NCBI GenBank assembly: GCA_943326975.2
Contig: CALPVI020000048.1
Coordinates: forward strand, 1 to 9,403
Direction: 5' to 3'
From: Actinomyces viscosus
GTDB taxonomy: Bacteria; Bacteroidota; Bacteroidia; Flavobacteriales_D; Crocinitomicaceae
DNA: 9,403 bases
Each line of letters opens with the position of its first letter. The stretch's first letter is position 1. Below, in pieces: positions 1 through 7,354 of this stretch. Under the pieces are notes generated by a model. That model saw nothing but the letters and a program-made list of their open reading frames with translations, made no database searches and was not told where the DNA came from. Both the position numbers and the translations under genes were made by a program.

Positions 1-1211
1 ATCATTTTACGAATTATAAACGGTTTGTAAAGCTCTGCAGCCATATCTTTAGGTAAACCACACTCATGTAATTTCAAGAATGGTCCAACGACAATTACCG
101 AACGTGCAGAATAATCAACACGTTTACCCAATAAGTTTTGACGGAAACGTCCTTGTTTACCTTTTAATGAATCAGATAAAGATTTTAAAGGTCTATTAGA
201 TTCAGTTTTAACAGCACTAGATTTTCTAGAGTTATCAAATAGTGAATCTACAGATTCTTGAAGCATACGTTTTTCATTACGTAAAATTACTTCAGGAGCT
301 TTAATTTCAATTAATCGTTTCAAACGGTTGTTACGTATAATAACACGTCTATATAAATCATTTAAATCTGAAGTTGCAAAACGACCTCCATCCAATGGAA
401 CTAAAGGACGTAATTCTGGTGGAATAACAGGAACAACTTTAATAATCATCCATTCTGGACGGTTATCAATTCGCTCTTGAGATTCACGCATAGATTCTAC
501 AACTTGTAATCTTTTCAATGCTTCATTCTTACGTTGCATAGATGTCTCAGTATTAGCCTGATGACGCAAATCGTAAGAAGTTTGCTCAAGATCCATCGTT
601 TTTAACAAATCATAAAGAGCCTCTGCTCCCATTTTAGCAATGAATTTGTTAGGATCGGTATCTTCTAAATATTGATTTTCTTTTGGAAGTGTATCTAAAA
701 TATCTAAATACTCCTCTTCTGATAAGAAATCTAATCTATTTAAAGCAGAACCATCTGCATTTGTTGCAATACCACCTTGAATAACTACGAATCTTTCGTA
801 ATAAATTATTTGGTCTAATTTTTTAGTAGGTAAACCTAATAAATATCCAATTTTGTTTGGTAATGAACGGAAGTACCAAATATGAGCTACTGGAACAACT
901 AATGAAATATGTCCCATACGCTCACGACGTACTTTTTTCTCTGTTACCTCAACCCCACATCGGTCACAAACGATTCCTTTATAACGAATTCTTTTGTATT
1001 TACCACAGTGACATTCGTAATCTTTAACCGGTCCAAAGATTCTTTCACAAAATAAACCATCTCTTTCCGGTTTGTATGTACGATAATTAATCGTTTCCGG
1101 TTTTAAAACCTCTCCACTTGATTGCTCAAGCATCAATTCTGGAGAAGCTAACGAAATAGTAATTTTATTGAAACTACTTTGTGTTTTTGGTGTTTCTTTT
1201 CTGTAAGCCAT
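1..1211 (-). CDS. rpoC: DNA-directed RNA polymerase subunit beta' (N-terminal part, cut by window edge)
   Basis: This is the N-terminal part of beta', which with beta forms the RNA polymerase catalytic cleft and clamp. About 403 codons are visible from an ATG at 1211-1209; bacteroidotal RpoC is normally around 1,400 residues or more. The protein begins MAYRKETPKTQ. The N-terminal zinc ribbon is intact, with four cysteines at about residues 67, 69, 82 and 85 inside YECHCGKYKR and GIVCDRCGVEV. Further conserved clamp motifs follow: RPEWMIIKVVPVIPPELRPL, then GGRFATSDLNDLYRRV from about residue 275, and GKRVDYSARSV from about residue 362. The catalytic NADFDGD loop lies beyond the window, so catalytic completeness cannot be judged. 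It starts 36 nt after the rpoB stop with no terminator between them, so the two are surely co-transcribed. Identity is certain; only the 3' boundary is missing. Confidence 0.98.
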   Translation of the reverse strand, partial: MAYRKETPKTQSSFNKITISLASPELMLEQSSGEVLKPETINYRTYKPERDGLFCERIFGPVKDYECHCGKYKRIRYKGIVCDRCGVEVTEKKVRRERMGHISLVVPVAHIWYFRSLPNKIGYLLGLPTKKLDQIIYYERFVVIQGGIATNADGSALNRLDFLSEEEYLDILDTLPKENQYLEDTDPNKFIAKMGAEALYDLLKTMDLEQTSYDLRHQANTETSMQRKNEALKRLQVVESMRESQERIDNRPEWMIIKVVPVIPPELRPLVPLDGGRFATSDLNDLYRRVIIRNNRLKRLIEIKAPEVILRNEKRMLQESVDSLFDNSRKSSAVKTESNRPLKSLSDSLKGKQGRFRQNLLGKRVDYSARSVIVVGPFLKLHECGLPKDMAAELYKPFIIRKM

Positions 1212-1247
1212 AATATTGCTTAATATCAAATTCTACTTAACGAACAA

Positions 1248-4200
1248 TTAATCCAATGAAATGTTTAAACATAAACCTCTCAACTCATGTAATAATACAT
1301 TGAAAGATTCAGGAATACCTGGTTCTGGAATATTGTCACCTTTAACGATTGCTTCGTATGCTTTAGCTCTACCATTTACATCATCAGACTTAACTGTCAA
1401 GATTTCTTGTAATAAATTAGCAGCACCAAATGCCTCAAGAGCCCAAACCTCCATCTCACCAAAACGCTGACCTCCAAATTGAGCTTTACCTCCTAATGGT
1501 TGTTGTGTAATTAATGAATATGGTCCGATTGAACGAGCATGCATTTTATCATCAACCATATGTGCTAATTTCAACATGTAAATTACACCCACAGTAGCTG
1601 TTTGATGGAAACGCTCACCAGTTCCTCCGTCATACAAGTATGTTTTACCAGATCTTGGAATACCAGCTTTTTCAGTCCACTCGTCAATTTCAAATGGTTT
1701 TGCTCCATCAAAAATCGGTGTAGCAAACTTAACACCTAACTTTTGACCAGCCCAACCTAAAACAGTTTCGTATACCTGACCTAAGTTCATACGAGAAGGT
1801 ACACCTAATGGATTCAATACGATATCTACTGGTGTTCCATCTTCTAAGAACGGCATATCCTCAGCACGTACAATATTTGCAACAATTCCTTTATTACCAT
1901 GACGTCCAGCCATTTTATCACCAACTTTTAACTTACGTTTTTTAGCGATATAAACTTTTGCCATTTTAACGATTCCTGCTGGTAATTCATCACCAACTGA
2001 AATATGGAACTTTTTACGTTTGTATGTTCCTAATAAGTCATTTGCTTTAATGTTAAAGTTATGAATAACTCTACCAATTAAAGTGTTTAAATGAGCTTCA
2101 GAAGTCCAATTTGTTGGATTAACGATAGTATAGTCAATCATAAACAAATTTTTCTGTGTGAATTTTGTACCTTTTTTAATTATCTCCTCACGGAAATTAT
2201 TAAATACACCATTCGACTTAGTCTCACCAACAACTTTTAATAATTTATCAACTAATTTTTCTTTTAATACCGCAAAGTCTTTTTCGAAATCAGCATCTAA
2301 ACTCTCCAAAATTGGTTTGTCTTGTGCTTTTGACTTTCTATCTTTTACAGCTCTTGAGAATAATTTTTTATCTATTACAACACCTCTTAATGACGGTCCA
2401 GCTTTTAATGACGCATCTTTAACATCACCAGCTTTATCACCAAAGATAGCACGTAATAATTTTTCTTCAGGAGATGGATCAGTTTCTCCCTTAGGAGTAA
2501 TTTTACCAATTAAAATATCACCTTCTTTAATTTCAGCTCCTATTCTAATTAATCCGTTCTCATCTAAATCTTTTGTAGCTTCTTCACTTACGTTTGGAAT
2601 ATCAGAAGTTAATTCTTCCATTCCACGTTTTGTGTCACGTACATCTACAGTATATTCATCAATGTGAATAGATGTAAAAATATCGTCTCTAACTACTTTT
2701 TCAGAAATTACAATCGCATCCTCAAAGTTATAACCTTTCCATGGCATAAAAGCCACTTTCAAGTTTTGACCTAAAGCCAATTCACCTTGTTGAGTTGCGT
2801 AACCTTCACATAAAACTTGCCCTTTTTCAACTCTATCACCTTTCTTAACGATTGGTTTTAAGTTCATACAAGTACTTTGATTTGTTTTAGCAAACTTAGT
2901 TAATGTGTAAGTTGTAACTTCATTATCAAAACTAACTAATTTGTCATCTTCAGTCCAGTCATATCTAATAACTATTTCGTTCGCATCAACATATTCGACA
3001 ACACCTGTATTTTCAGCATTGATTAATACTCTTGAATCACGAGCTACAAGTCTTTCAATACCTGTACCAACAATTGGAGAATTAGGTTTTAATAATGGAA
3101 CTGCTTGACGTTGCATGTTAGATCCCATCAAAGCACGGTTAGCATCATCATGCTCCAAGAATGGAATTGAAGAAGCCGCGATAGATGCAATTTGGTTAGC
3201 ACCAACATCCATTAAATTTAAATTTCCTGGTTTTACAACAGGGAAATCACCTTCATATCTCGCCTTAACAAACTCAGTTAAGAAATTACCATCGTTATCA
3301 ATCTTAGCATTTGCTTGAGCAATCATTTTTTGATCTTCCTCTTCTGCAGATAAGTAAACTGGCTCTTCATTTAAAACAGCTTTACCATCATCTACTCTTC
3401 TATAAGGTGTTTCAATAAAACCTAATTTGTTTACTTTAGCAAAAACACATAAAGATGAAATCAAACCAATATTTGGTCCCTCTGGTGTTTCAATAGTACA
3501 TAAACGACCATAATGTGTATAGTGAACATCACGTACTTCGAAACCAGCTCTTTCTCTTGAAAGTCCACCAGGTCCTAATGCAGAAAGTCTTCTCTTGTGA
3601 GTAACCTCTGATAATGGATTGGTTTGATCCATAAATTGAGATAATTGATTCGTTCCAAAGAATGAATTAATTACTGAAGACAATGTCTTAGCATTAATTA
3701 AATCAATTGGAGTAAATACCTCGTTATCTCTAACATTCATACGCTCACGTATAGTTCTAGCCATTCTAGCTAAACCAACACCAAACTGAGCATAAAGTTG
3801 TTCACCTACAGTTCTAACACGACGGTTAGATAAGTGATCAATATCATCAACATCTGCTTTTGAATTTACTAATTCAATCAAATATTTAATGATTAGAATA
3901 ATATCATTTTTAGTTAATACTCTAGATTGTTCAGAAATATCAATTCCCAATTTTTTATTTAAACGGAAACGACCTACTTCTCCTAAATCATAACGAGTAT
4001 CAGAGAAAAATAATTTCTCAAATACATTTTTTGCAGTTTCATAATCTGGTGGTTCAGCGTTACGTAACTGTCTATAGATATGTTCAACTGCCTCTTTCTC
4101 AGAATTTGAAGTATCCTTTTGTAGAGTATTGTAAATTAAAGTGAAATCTGCACTATTAACATCTTCTTTATGAAGAATAACCGTTTTAACACCAGAATCA

Positions 4201-5060
4201 ACAATTAAATCTACATGAAAATCTTCAATAACAGTTTCACGATCAAGAAGAACTTCATTTCTTTCAATAGAAACAACTTCTCCAGTATCTTCGTCAACGA
4301 AATCTTCAATCCATGTTTTTAAAACACGTGCTGCTAATTTACGTCCAACTAATTTTTTCAAATTAACTTTAGTAGCCTTAACTTCATCAGCTAGACCAAA
4401 TATTTCAAGAATATCTTTGTCACTTTCATAACCAATAGCACGGAACAAAGTTGTAACAGGTAACTTTTTCTTACGATCGATGTAAGCATACATTACGCTA
4501 TTAATATCAGTAGCGAATTCAATCCAAGAACCTTTAAAAGGAATTACACGTGCTGAATATAATTTTGTACCATTAGCATGACGACTTTGACCAAAGAAAA
4601 CACCTGGAGATCTATGTAACTGAGAAACGATAACACGCTGTGCACCATTTACTACAAAAGATCCTTTTGGAGTCATATAAGGAATAGTACCCAAATACAC
4701 ATCCTGTACAATTGTTTCAAAATCCTCATGTTCTGGATCCGTACAATACAATTTTAATTTTGCTTTTAACGGAACGCTATACGTTAATCCTCTATCGATA
4801 CACTCTTCAATAGTATATCTTGGTGGATCTACGAAATAATCTAAAAACTCTAATACAAACTGATTTCTTGTATCAGTAATTGGAAAGTTTTCAGAAAAAA
4901 CTTTAAATAATCCTTCACTATCTCTGTTTTCAGGAGTAGTTTCTAATTGAAAAAACTCTTGGAAGGATTTAATTTGAATATCTAAAAAATCTGGATAATC
5001 AAATTGATTTTTGCTTGAAGCAAAATTAATTCTTGTCGATATATTACTTGTTGTTGCCAA
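1248..5060 (-). CDS. rpoB: DNA-directed RNA polymerase subunit beta, TTG start
   Basis: Beta subunit of RNA polymerase, 1270 residues, a normal length for Bacteroidota. Visible landmarks are the fork and rifampicin region at about 471-500 (NQLSQFMDQTNPLSEVTHKR then RLSALGPGGL), GRLCTIETPEGPNIGL at about 518-533, the acidic pair in NFEDAI (E780, D781), and the active-site lysines K1049 and K1057 in GDKMAGRHGNKG. The C-terminus, RGLCLNISLD, is the usual beta end. Residues equivalent to E. coli D516, H526 and S531 (here D478, H488, S493) are unchanged, so nothing suggests rifampicin resistance. The start is unusual: codon 1 is TTG (5060-5058). An in-frame TAG lies two codons upstream, and there is no ATG anywhere between the rplL stop and this point. 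The first internal Met is near residue 129, far inside the conserved region. The TTG start gives MATTSNISTRINFAS, close in length to what I recall of flavobacterial RpoB N-termini. Only a weak AGG lies just upstream. It follows a terminator-like hairpin after rplL and precedes rpoC by 36 nt. Confidence 0.98.
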   Translation of the reverse strand: MATTSNISTRINFASSKNQFDYPDFLDIQIKSFQEFFQLETTPENRDSEGLFKVFSENFPITDTRNQFVLEFLDYFVDPPRYTIEECIDRGLTYSVPLKAKLKLYCTDPEHEDFETIVQDVYLGTIPYMTPKGSFVVNGAQRVIVSQLHRSPGVFFGQSRHANGTKLYSARVIPFKGSWIEFATDINSVMYAYIDRKKKLPVTTLFRAIGYESDKDILEIFGLADEVKATKVNLKKLVGRKLAARVLKTWIEDFVDEDTGEVVSIERNEVLLDRETVIEDFHVDLIVDSGVKTVILHKEDVNSADFTLIYNTLQKDTSNSEKEAVEHIYRQLRNAEPPDYETAKNVFEKLFFSDTRYDLGEVGRFRLNKKLGIDISEQSRVLTKNDIILIIKYLIELVNSKADVDDIDHLSNRRVRTVGEQLYAQFGVGLARMARTIRERMNVRDNEVFTPIDLINAKTLSSVINSFFGTNQLSQFMDQTNPLSEVTHKRRLSALGPGGLSRERAGFEVRDVHYTHYGRLCTIETPEGPNIGLISSLCVFAKVNKLGFIETPYRRVDDGKAVLNEEPVYLSAEEEDQKMIAQANAKIDNDGNFLTEFVKARYEGDFPVVKPGNLNLMDVGANQIASIAASSIPFLEHDDANRALMGSNMQRQAVPLLKPNSPIVGTGIERLVARDSRVLINAENTGVVEYVDANEIVIRYDWTEDDKLVSFDNEVTTYTLTKFAKTNQSTCMNLKPIVKKGDRVEKGQVLCEGYATQQGELALGQNLKVAFMPWKGYNFEDAIVISEKVVRDDIFTSIHIDEYTVDVRDTKRGMEELTSDIPNVSEEATKDLDENGLIRIGAEIKEGDILIGKITPKGETDPSPEEKLLRAIFGDKAGDVKDASLKAGPSLRGVVIDKKLFSRAVKDRKSKAQDKPILESLDADFEKDFAVLKEKLVDKLLKVVGETKSNGVFNNFREEIIKKGTKFTQKNLFMIDYTIVNPTNWTSEAHLNTLIGRVIHNFNIKANDLLGTYKRKKFHISVGDELPAGIVKMAKVYIAKKRKLKVGDKMAGRHGNKGIVANIVRAEDMPFLEDGTPVDIVLNPLGVPSRMNLGQVYETVLGWAGQKLGVKFATPIFDGAKPFEIDEWTEKAGIPRSGKTYLYDGGTGERFHQTATVGVIYMLKLAHMVDDKMHARSIGPYSLITQQPLGGKAQFGGQRFGEMEVWALEAFGAANLLQEILTVKSDDVNGRAKAYEAIVKGDNIPEPGIPESFNVLLHELRGLCLNISLD

Positions 5061-5105
5061 GGCCTAAAGAATTTGTTGATGAAAATTTTTTAACTCACTC
5101 AATTC

Positions 5106-5149
5106 AAAAAAACAGGAATAGGCACTAGCTATAAGCTGTGCCTTTCCTG
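5106..5149 (-). terminator. Intrinsic terminator or attenuator between rplL and rpoB
   Basis: On the minus strand CAGGAA-AGGCAC (5149-5138) pairs with GTGCCT-A-TTCCTG (5125-5113). This makes a 12-bp stem with one bulged A. A further AGC/GCT helix sits inside it around a TTATA loop, and a run of seven T follows immediately (5112-5106). This is a textbook Rho-independent terminator oriented with the operon. It begins 17 nt after the rplL stop and ends 45 nt before the rpoB TTG start. That leaves no room for a full new promoter and leader, and I see none. In E. coli the rplL-rpoB gap is known to contain a partial terminator that lowers rpoBC expression. I infer the same role here. The structure is seen directly; the read-through fraction is unknown. 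Confidence 0.85.
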
Positions 5150-5166
5150 CTAATGAAGTATGATAG

Positions 5167-5544
5167 TTACTTAATCTCAACTTCAGCACCAGCTTCTTCT
5201 AGAGCAGCTTTAAGTGCATTAGCTTCGTCTTTAGAAACTGCTTCTTTCAATGTAGAAGGAGCTCCATCAACTAAATCTTTAGATTCTTTTAAACCATTAC
5301 CAGTTAATTCTTTTACTAATTTAACTACAGCAAGTTTATTAGCACCACCAGCTTTCAAAATAACATCGAATTCAGTTTTTTCTTCAGCAGCACCAGCACC
5401 GTCTCCAGCTCCACCAGCTACCATTACAGCAGCTGCAGCAGCAGGCTCAATTCCGTACTCATCTTTTAAGATAGTTGCAAGTTCGTTAACTTCTTTAACT
5501 GTCAAGTTTACTAGCGTTTCCGCGATTTGTTTCAAATCAGCCAT
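5167..5544 (-). CDS. rplL: 50S ribosomal protein L7/L12
   Basis: Stalk protein L7/L12, 125 residues, the expected size. Present on the ribosome in several copies as dimers bound to L10, it recruits and stimulates the translational GTPases EF-Tu, EF-G, IF2 and RF3. The N-terminal dimerisation helices occupy about residues 1-31 (MADLKQIAETLVNL). An Ala/Gly-rich hinge follows at about 33-54 (EPAAAAAV to GAGAAEE), then the globular factor-binding domain at 55-125 with KTEFDVILKAGGANK, LKESKDLVDGAPSTLKE and EEAGAEVEIK. The ATG start at 5544 is preceded by a very A-rich tract with no Shine-Dalgarno motif, as expected for Bacteroidota. It lies 39 nt after rplJ and is followed by the terminator-like hairpin. 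That position fits a need for far more L12 than RNA polymerase. Confidence 0.98.
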   Translation of the reverse strand: MADLKQIAETLVNLTVKEVNELATILKDEYGIEPAAAAAVMVAGGAGDGAGAAEEKTEFDVILKAGGANKLAVVKLVKELTGNGLKESKDLVDGAPSTLKEAVSKDEANALKAALEEAGAEVEIK

Positions 5545-5583
5545 TTTTATTTTATTTTAAAAAGTTTGTATTAATAAATTTAA

Positions 5584-6105
5584 TTAAGCTCTTTCTTCAA
5601 GAGTTTTTAATATTCCAGCAATCTTACCACCTTGCCCTTTAAGAGCAGAGATAACATTTTTAGCTGGACTTTGTAATAATCCAATGATATCACCGATAAC
5701 TTCTTCTTTACTTTTGATAGAAACTAATGTCGCTAATTGATTATCACCAATAAACACAGCTTCTTCAATATAAGCACCTTTAAGAATAGGTTTCTCATTA
5801 GTTTTACGGAAATCCTGTATTAATTTTGCAGGAGCATTTCCAACTTCGCTGAATAATATAGACGTTTGACCAGCTAATGTGTCTTGTAATTGTCCATAAT
5901 TCTTTCCTTCAACTCTTTCTAACGCTTTAGCTAATAAAGTATTCTTTACTACTTTCAAACGAATATTCGAGTTAAAACATTTTCTACGAAGGTTGTTAAC
6001 ACTTTCTACAGTTAAATCAGCAGTATCCGCTAAATAGAAGATATTAGCTTCTGTTAATTCAGCAACTAAACCATCTATGTACTTCGCTTTTTCTTCTTTT
6101 GTCAT
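5584..6105 (-). CDS. rplJ: 50S ribosomal protein L10
   Basis: L10, 173 residues, forms the base of the L7/L12 stalk. Its N-terminal domain binds 23S rRNA next to L11 and its C-terminal helix carries L7/L12 dimers. Recognisable segments are MTKEEKAKYIDGLVAEL at the N-terminus, LRRKCFNSNIRLKVVKNTLL around residues 39-58 (the conserved LR...VVKNTL block), LAGQTSILFS, and a long C-terminal region LLQSPAKNVISALKGQGGK followed by the final helix. The start is the ATG at 6105, preceded by GAGG four bases upstream (6113-6110). This is one of the few Shine-Dalgarno-like sequences in the window, and perhaps coincidental. The gap to rplA is only 13 nt, so there is no space for a separate L10 promoter or a long L10 leader of the E. 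coli type. Co-translation with rplA is likely. Confidence 0.97.
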   Translation of the reverse strand: MTKEEKAKYIDGLVAELTEANIFYLADTADLTVESVNNLRRKCFNSNIRLKVVKNTLLAKALERVEGKNYGQLQDTLAGQTSILFSEVGNAPAKLIQDFRKTNEKPILKGAYIEEAVFIGDNQLATLVSIKSKEEVIGDIIGLLQSPAKNVISALKGQGGKIAGILKTLEERA

Positions 6106-6118
6106 TTTACCTCAGTTT

Positions 6119-6814
6119 TTAAGCTACTACAGATTTTGTGTCAATTTGAATACCAGGACTCATTGTTGAGCTTAAGAAAACACTTTTGATGTAAGTTCCT
6201 TTTGCAGAAGAAGGTTTCATTTTAATTAAAGTTTGAATTAACTCCATAGAGTTTTCTTTTACTTTAACTCCGTCAAAACTAACTTTACCAACTGACGCAT
6301 GGATAATACCATATTTATCAACTTTAAAATCAATTTTACCAGCTTTAACCTCTTCAACAGCTTTACCAATTTCCATAGTTACCGTACCTGTTTTTGGGTT
6401 AGGCATCAAACTTCTTGGTCCTAATATACGACCTAAAGCACCAACTTTACCCATAACAGATGGCATAGTAATAATTACATCAACATCTGTCCATCCACCT
6501 TTGATTTTATCAATGTAGTCATCTAAACCTACGAAATCAGCACCAGCAGCAACTGCTTCTGCTTCTTTGTCAGGTGTACATAATACAAGAACGCGAACAT
6601 CTTTACCAGTACCATGAGGTAAAGAAACTGTACCACGTATCATTTGGTTTGCTTTTCTTGGATCAACTCCTAATCTTACACAGATATCTACTGAAGCATC
6701 AAATTTAGTTGTAGAAATATCCTTTACCAAATCACAAGCTTCACCTAATGAATATGCTTTAGCTAAATCTACTTTCGCTAAAACTTCTTTTCTTTTTTTA
6801 GAAATTCTTTTCAT
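6119..6814 (-). CDS. rplA: 50S ribosomal protein L1
   Basis: L1, 231 residues, forms the mobile L1 stalk that interacts with E-site tRNA. In many bacteria it also represses its own rplK-rplA mRNA. Family landmarks are SVDICVRLGVDPRKANQMIR (41-60), GTVSLPHGTGK, the domain II segment, LGPRSLMPNPKTGTVT (131-146), GKIDFKVDKYGIIHASVGKV and the C-terminal AKGTYIKSVFLSSTMSPG. One oddity: the signature usually reads GPRGLMPNP in bacteria, but residue 135 is Ser (codon AGT, 6412-6410). The ATG start at 6814 lies 10 nt after the rplK stop, so rplK and rplA are tightly paired and probably translationally coupled. The reading frame is intact and identity is certain. Confidence 0.97.
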   Translation of the reverse strand: MKRISKKRKEVLAKVDLAKAYSLGEACDLVKDISTTKFDASVDICVRLGVDPRKANQMIRGTVSLPHGTGKDVRVLVLCTPDKEAEAVAAGADFVGLDDYIDKIKGGWTDVDVIITMPSVMGKVGALGRILGPRSLMPNPKTGTVTMEIGKAVEEVKAGKIDFKVDKYGIIHASVGKVSFDGVKVKENSMELIQTLIKMKPSSAKGTYIKSVFLSSTMSPGIQIDTKSVVA

Positions 6815-6824
6815 GATTTAACTT

Positions 6825-7271
6825 TTATTTTGATAATGGTGCATCTCCACCTTTAACTATTACCCCCATACTTCTTGCAGTACCTGCTACCATTCTCATT
6901 GCTGAATCAACTGTGAAACAGTTCATGTCTGGTAATTTGTCTTCTGCAATTGTTTTCACTGCATCCCAAGAAATTGTAGCAACTTTACTTCTATTTGGCT
7001 CAGAAGAACCTTTTTTAAGTTTAGTTGTTTCCATAATTTGGATTGCTGCTGGAGGAGTTTTGATAATGAAATCAAAAGATTTATCACCATAAACAGTGAT
7101 AACTACTGGTAATACCTTTCCTGGTTTATCCTGCGTACGAGCATTGAACTGTTTGCAGAACTCCATAATGTTCACACCTTTAGAACCTAAAGCTGGACCC
7201 ACTGGAGGAGCCGGATTGGCAGCACCACCTTTGATCTGTAATTTGATCAATCCTGCTACTACTTTAGCCAT
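6825..7271 (-). CDS. rplK: 50S ribosomal protein L11
   Basis: L11, 148 residues, binds the GTPase-associated region of 23S rRNA together with L10 and L12. It is the site through which thiostrepton acts and RelA is activated in bacteria generally. The N-terminal domain has the proline-rich motif NPAPPVGPALGSKGVNIMEF (19-38), with K40 in the FCKQFN that follows. The C-terminal rRNA-binding domain ends in GTARSMGVIV (130-139). The tail KGGDAPLSK is a few residues longer than in E. coli. The lysine at with-Met position 4 of the E. coli protein, a PrmA methylation site there, is Val here, while K3 and K40 are present. The ATG at 7271 follows an 83-nt gap after nusG that holds a hairpin (7299-7333), a plausible place for L1 feedback. 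The rplA start lies 10 nt downstream. Confidence 0.98.
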   Translation of the reverse strand: MAKVVAGLIKLQIKGGAANPAPPVGPALGSKGVNIMEFCKQFNARTQDKPGKVLPVVITVYGDKSFDFIIKTPPAAIQIMETTKLKKGSSEPNRSKVATISWDAVKTIAEDKLPDMNCFTVDSAMRMVAGTARSMGVIVKGGDAPLSK

Positions 7272-7298
7272 TATATTTAAAAATTATGTAGTCAAACA

Positions 7299-7333
7299 TG
7301 GTTTAAATTGGGAAGCTTTATTCAACTAAACCA
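7299..7333 (-). promoter_or_regulatory. Leader hairpin between nusG and rplK (possible r-protein feedback site)
   Basis: In the 83-nt nusG-rplK gap, minus-strand TGGTTTAGTTG (7333-7323) can pair with CAATTTAAACCA (7310-7299). The result is about 11 base pairs with one bulged T and one G-U pair, closed by a 12-nt loop containing AAGCTT. No U-tract follows, so this is not an intrinsic terminator. It ends 27 nt before the rplK ATG. In E. coli and other bacteria L1 represses rplKA by binding mRNA close to the rplK start, so an L1 target is an attractive reading. I could not match it to a specific L1 consensus, and the role is inference. The pairing itself is seen directly. Confidence 0.45.
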
Positions 7334-7354
7334 CTCCTACGGTTAATATACTAA

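Noticed and set aside
1209..1230. Small ATATT/AATAT hairpin just before rpoC
   Set aside because: Only five A-T pairs in AT-rich DNA and no U-tract; likely chance.
2158..2667. 169-codon plus-strand open frame inside rpoB
   Set aside because: Antisense shadow of conserved rpoB codons, with low-complexity Ser/Phe/Leu content and no family resemblance. The other plus-strand frames at 1261-1470, 3115-3318, 7096-7329 and 7461-7670 are rejected for the same reason.
5138..5560. 140-codon plus-strand open frame opposite rplL
   Set aside because: It lies antisense over a certain rplL gene. Its Ser/Ala/Pro-rich composition is what the complement of rplL codons gives, and it has no recognisable family.
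7292..7325. Possible flavobacterial promoter before rplK (CATGTTTG with an upstream TTG)
   Set aside because: The first base of the -7 element is wrong and the spacing to the upstream TTG is about 22 nt, longer than the usual 19 or so. It also falls inside the hairpin, so support is too weak.
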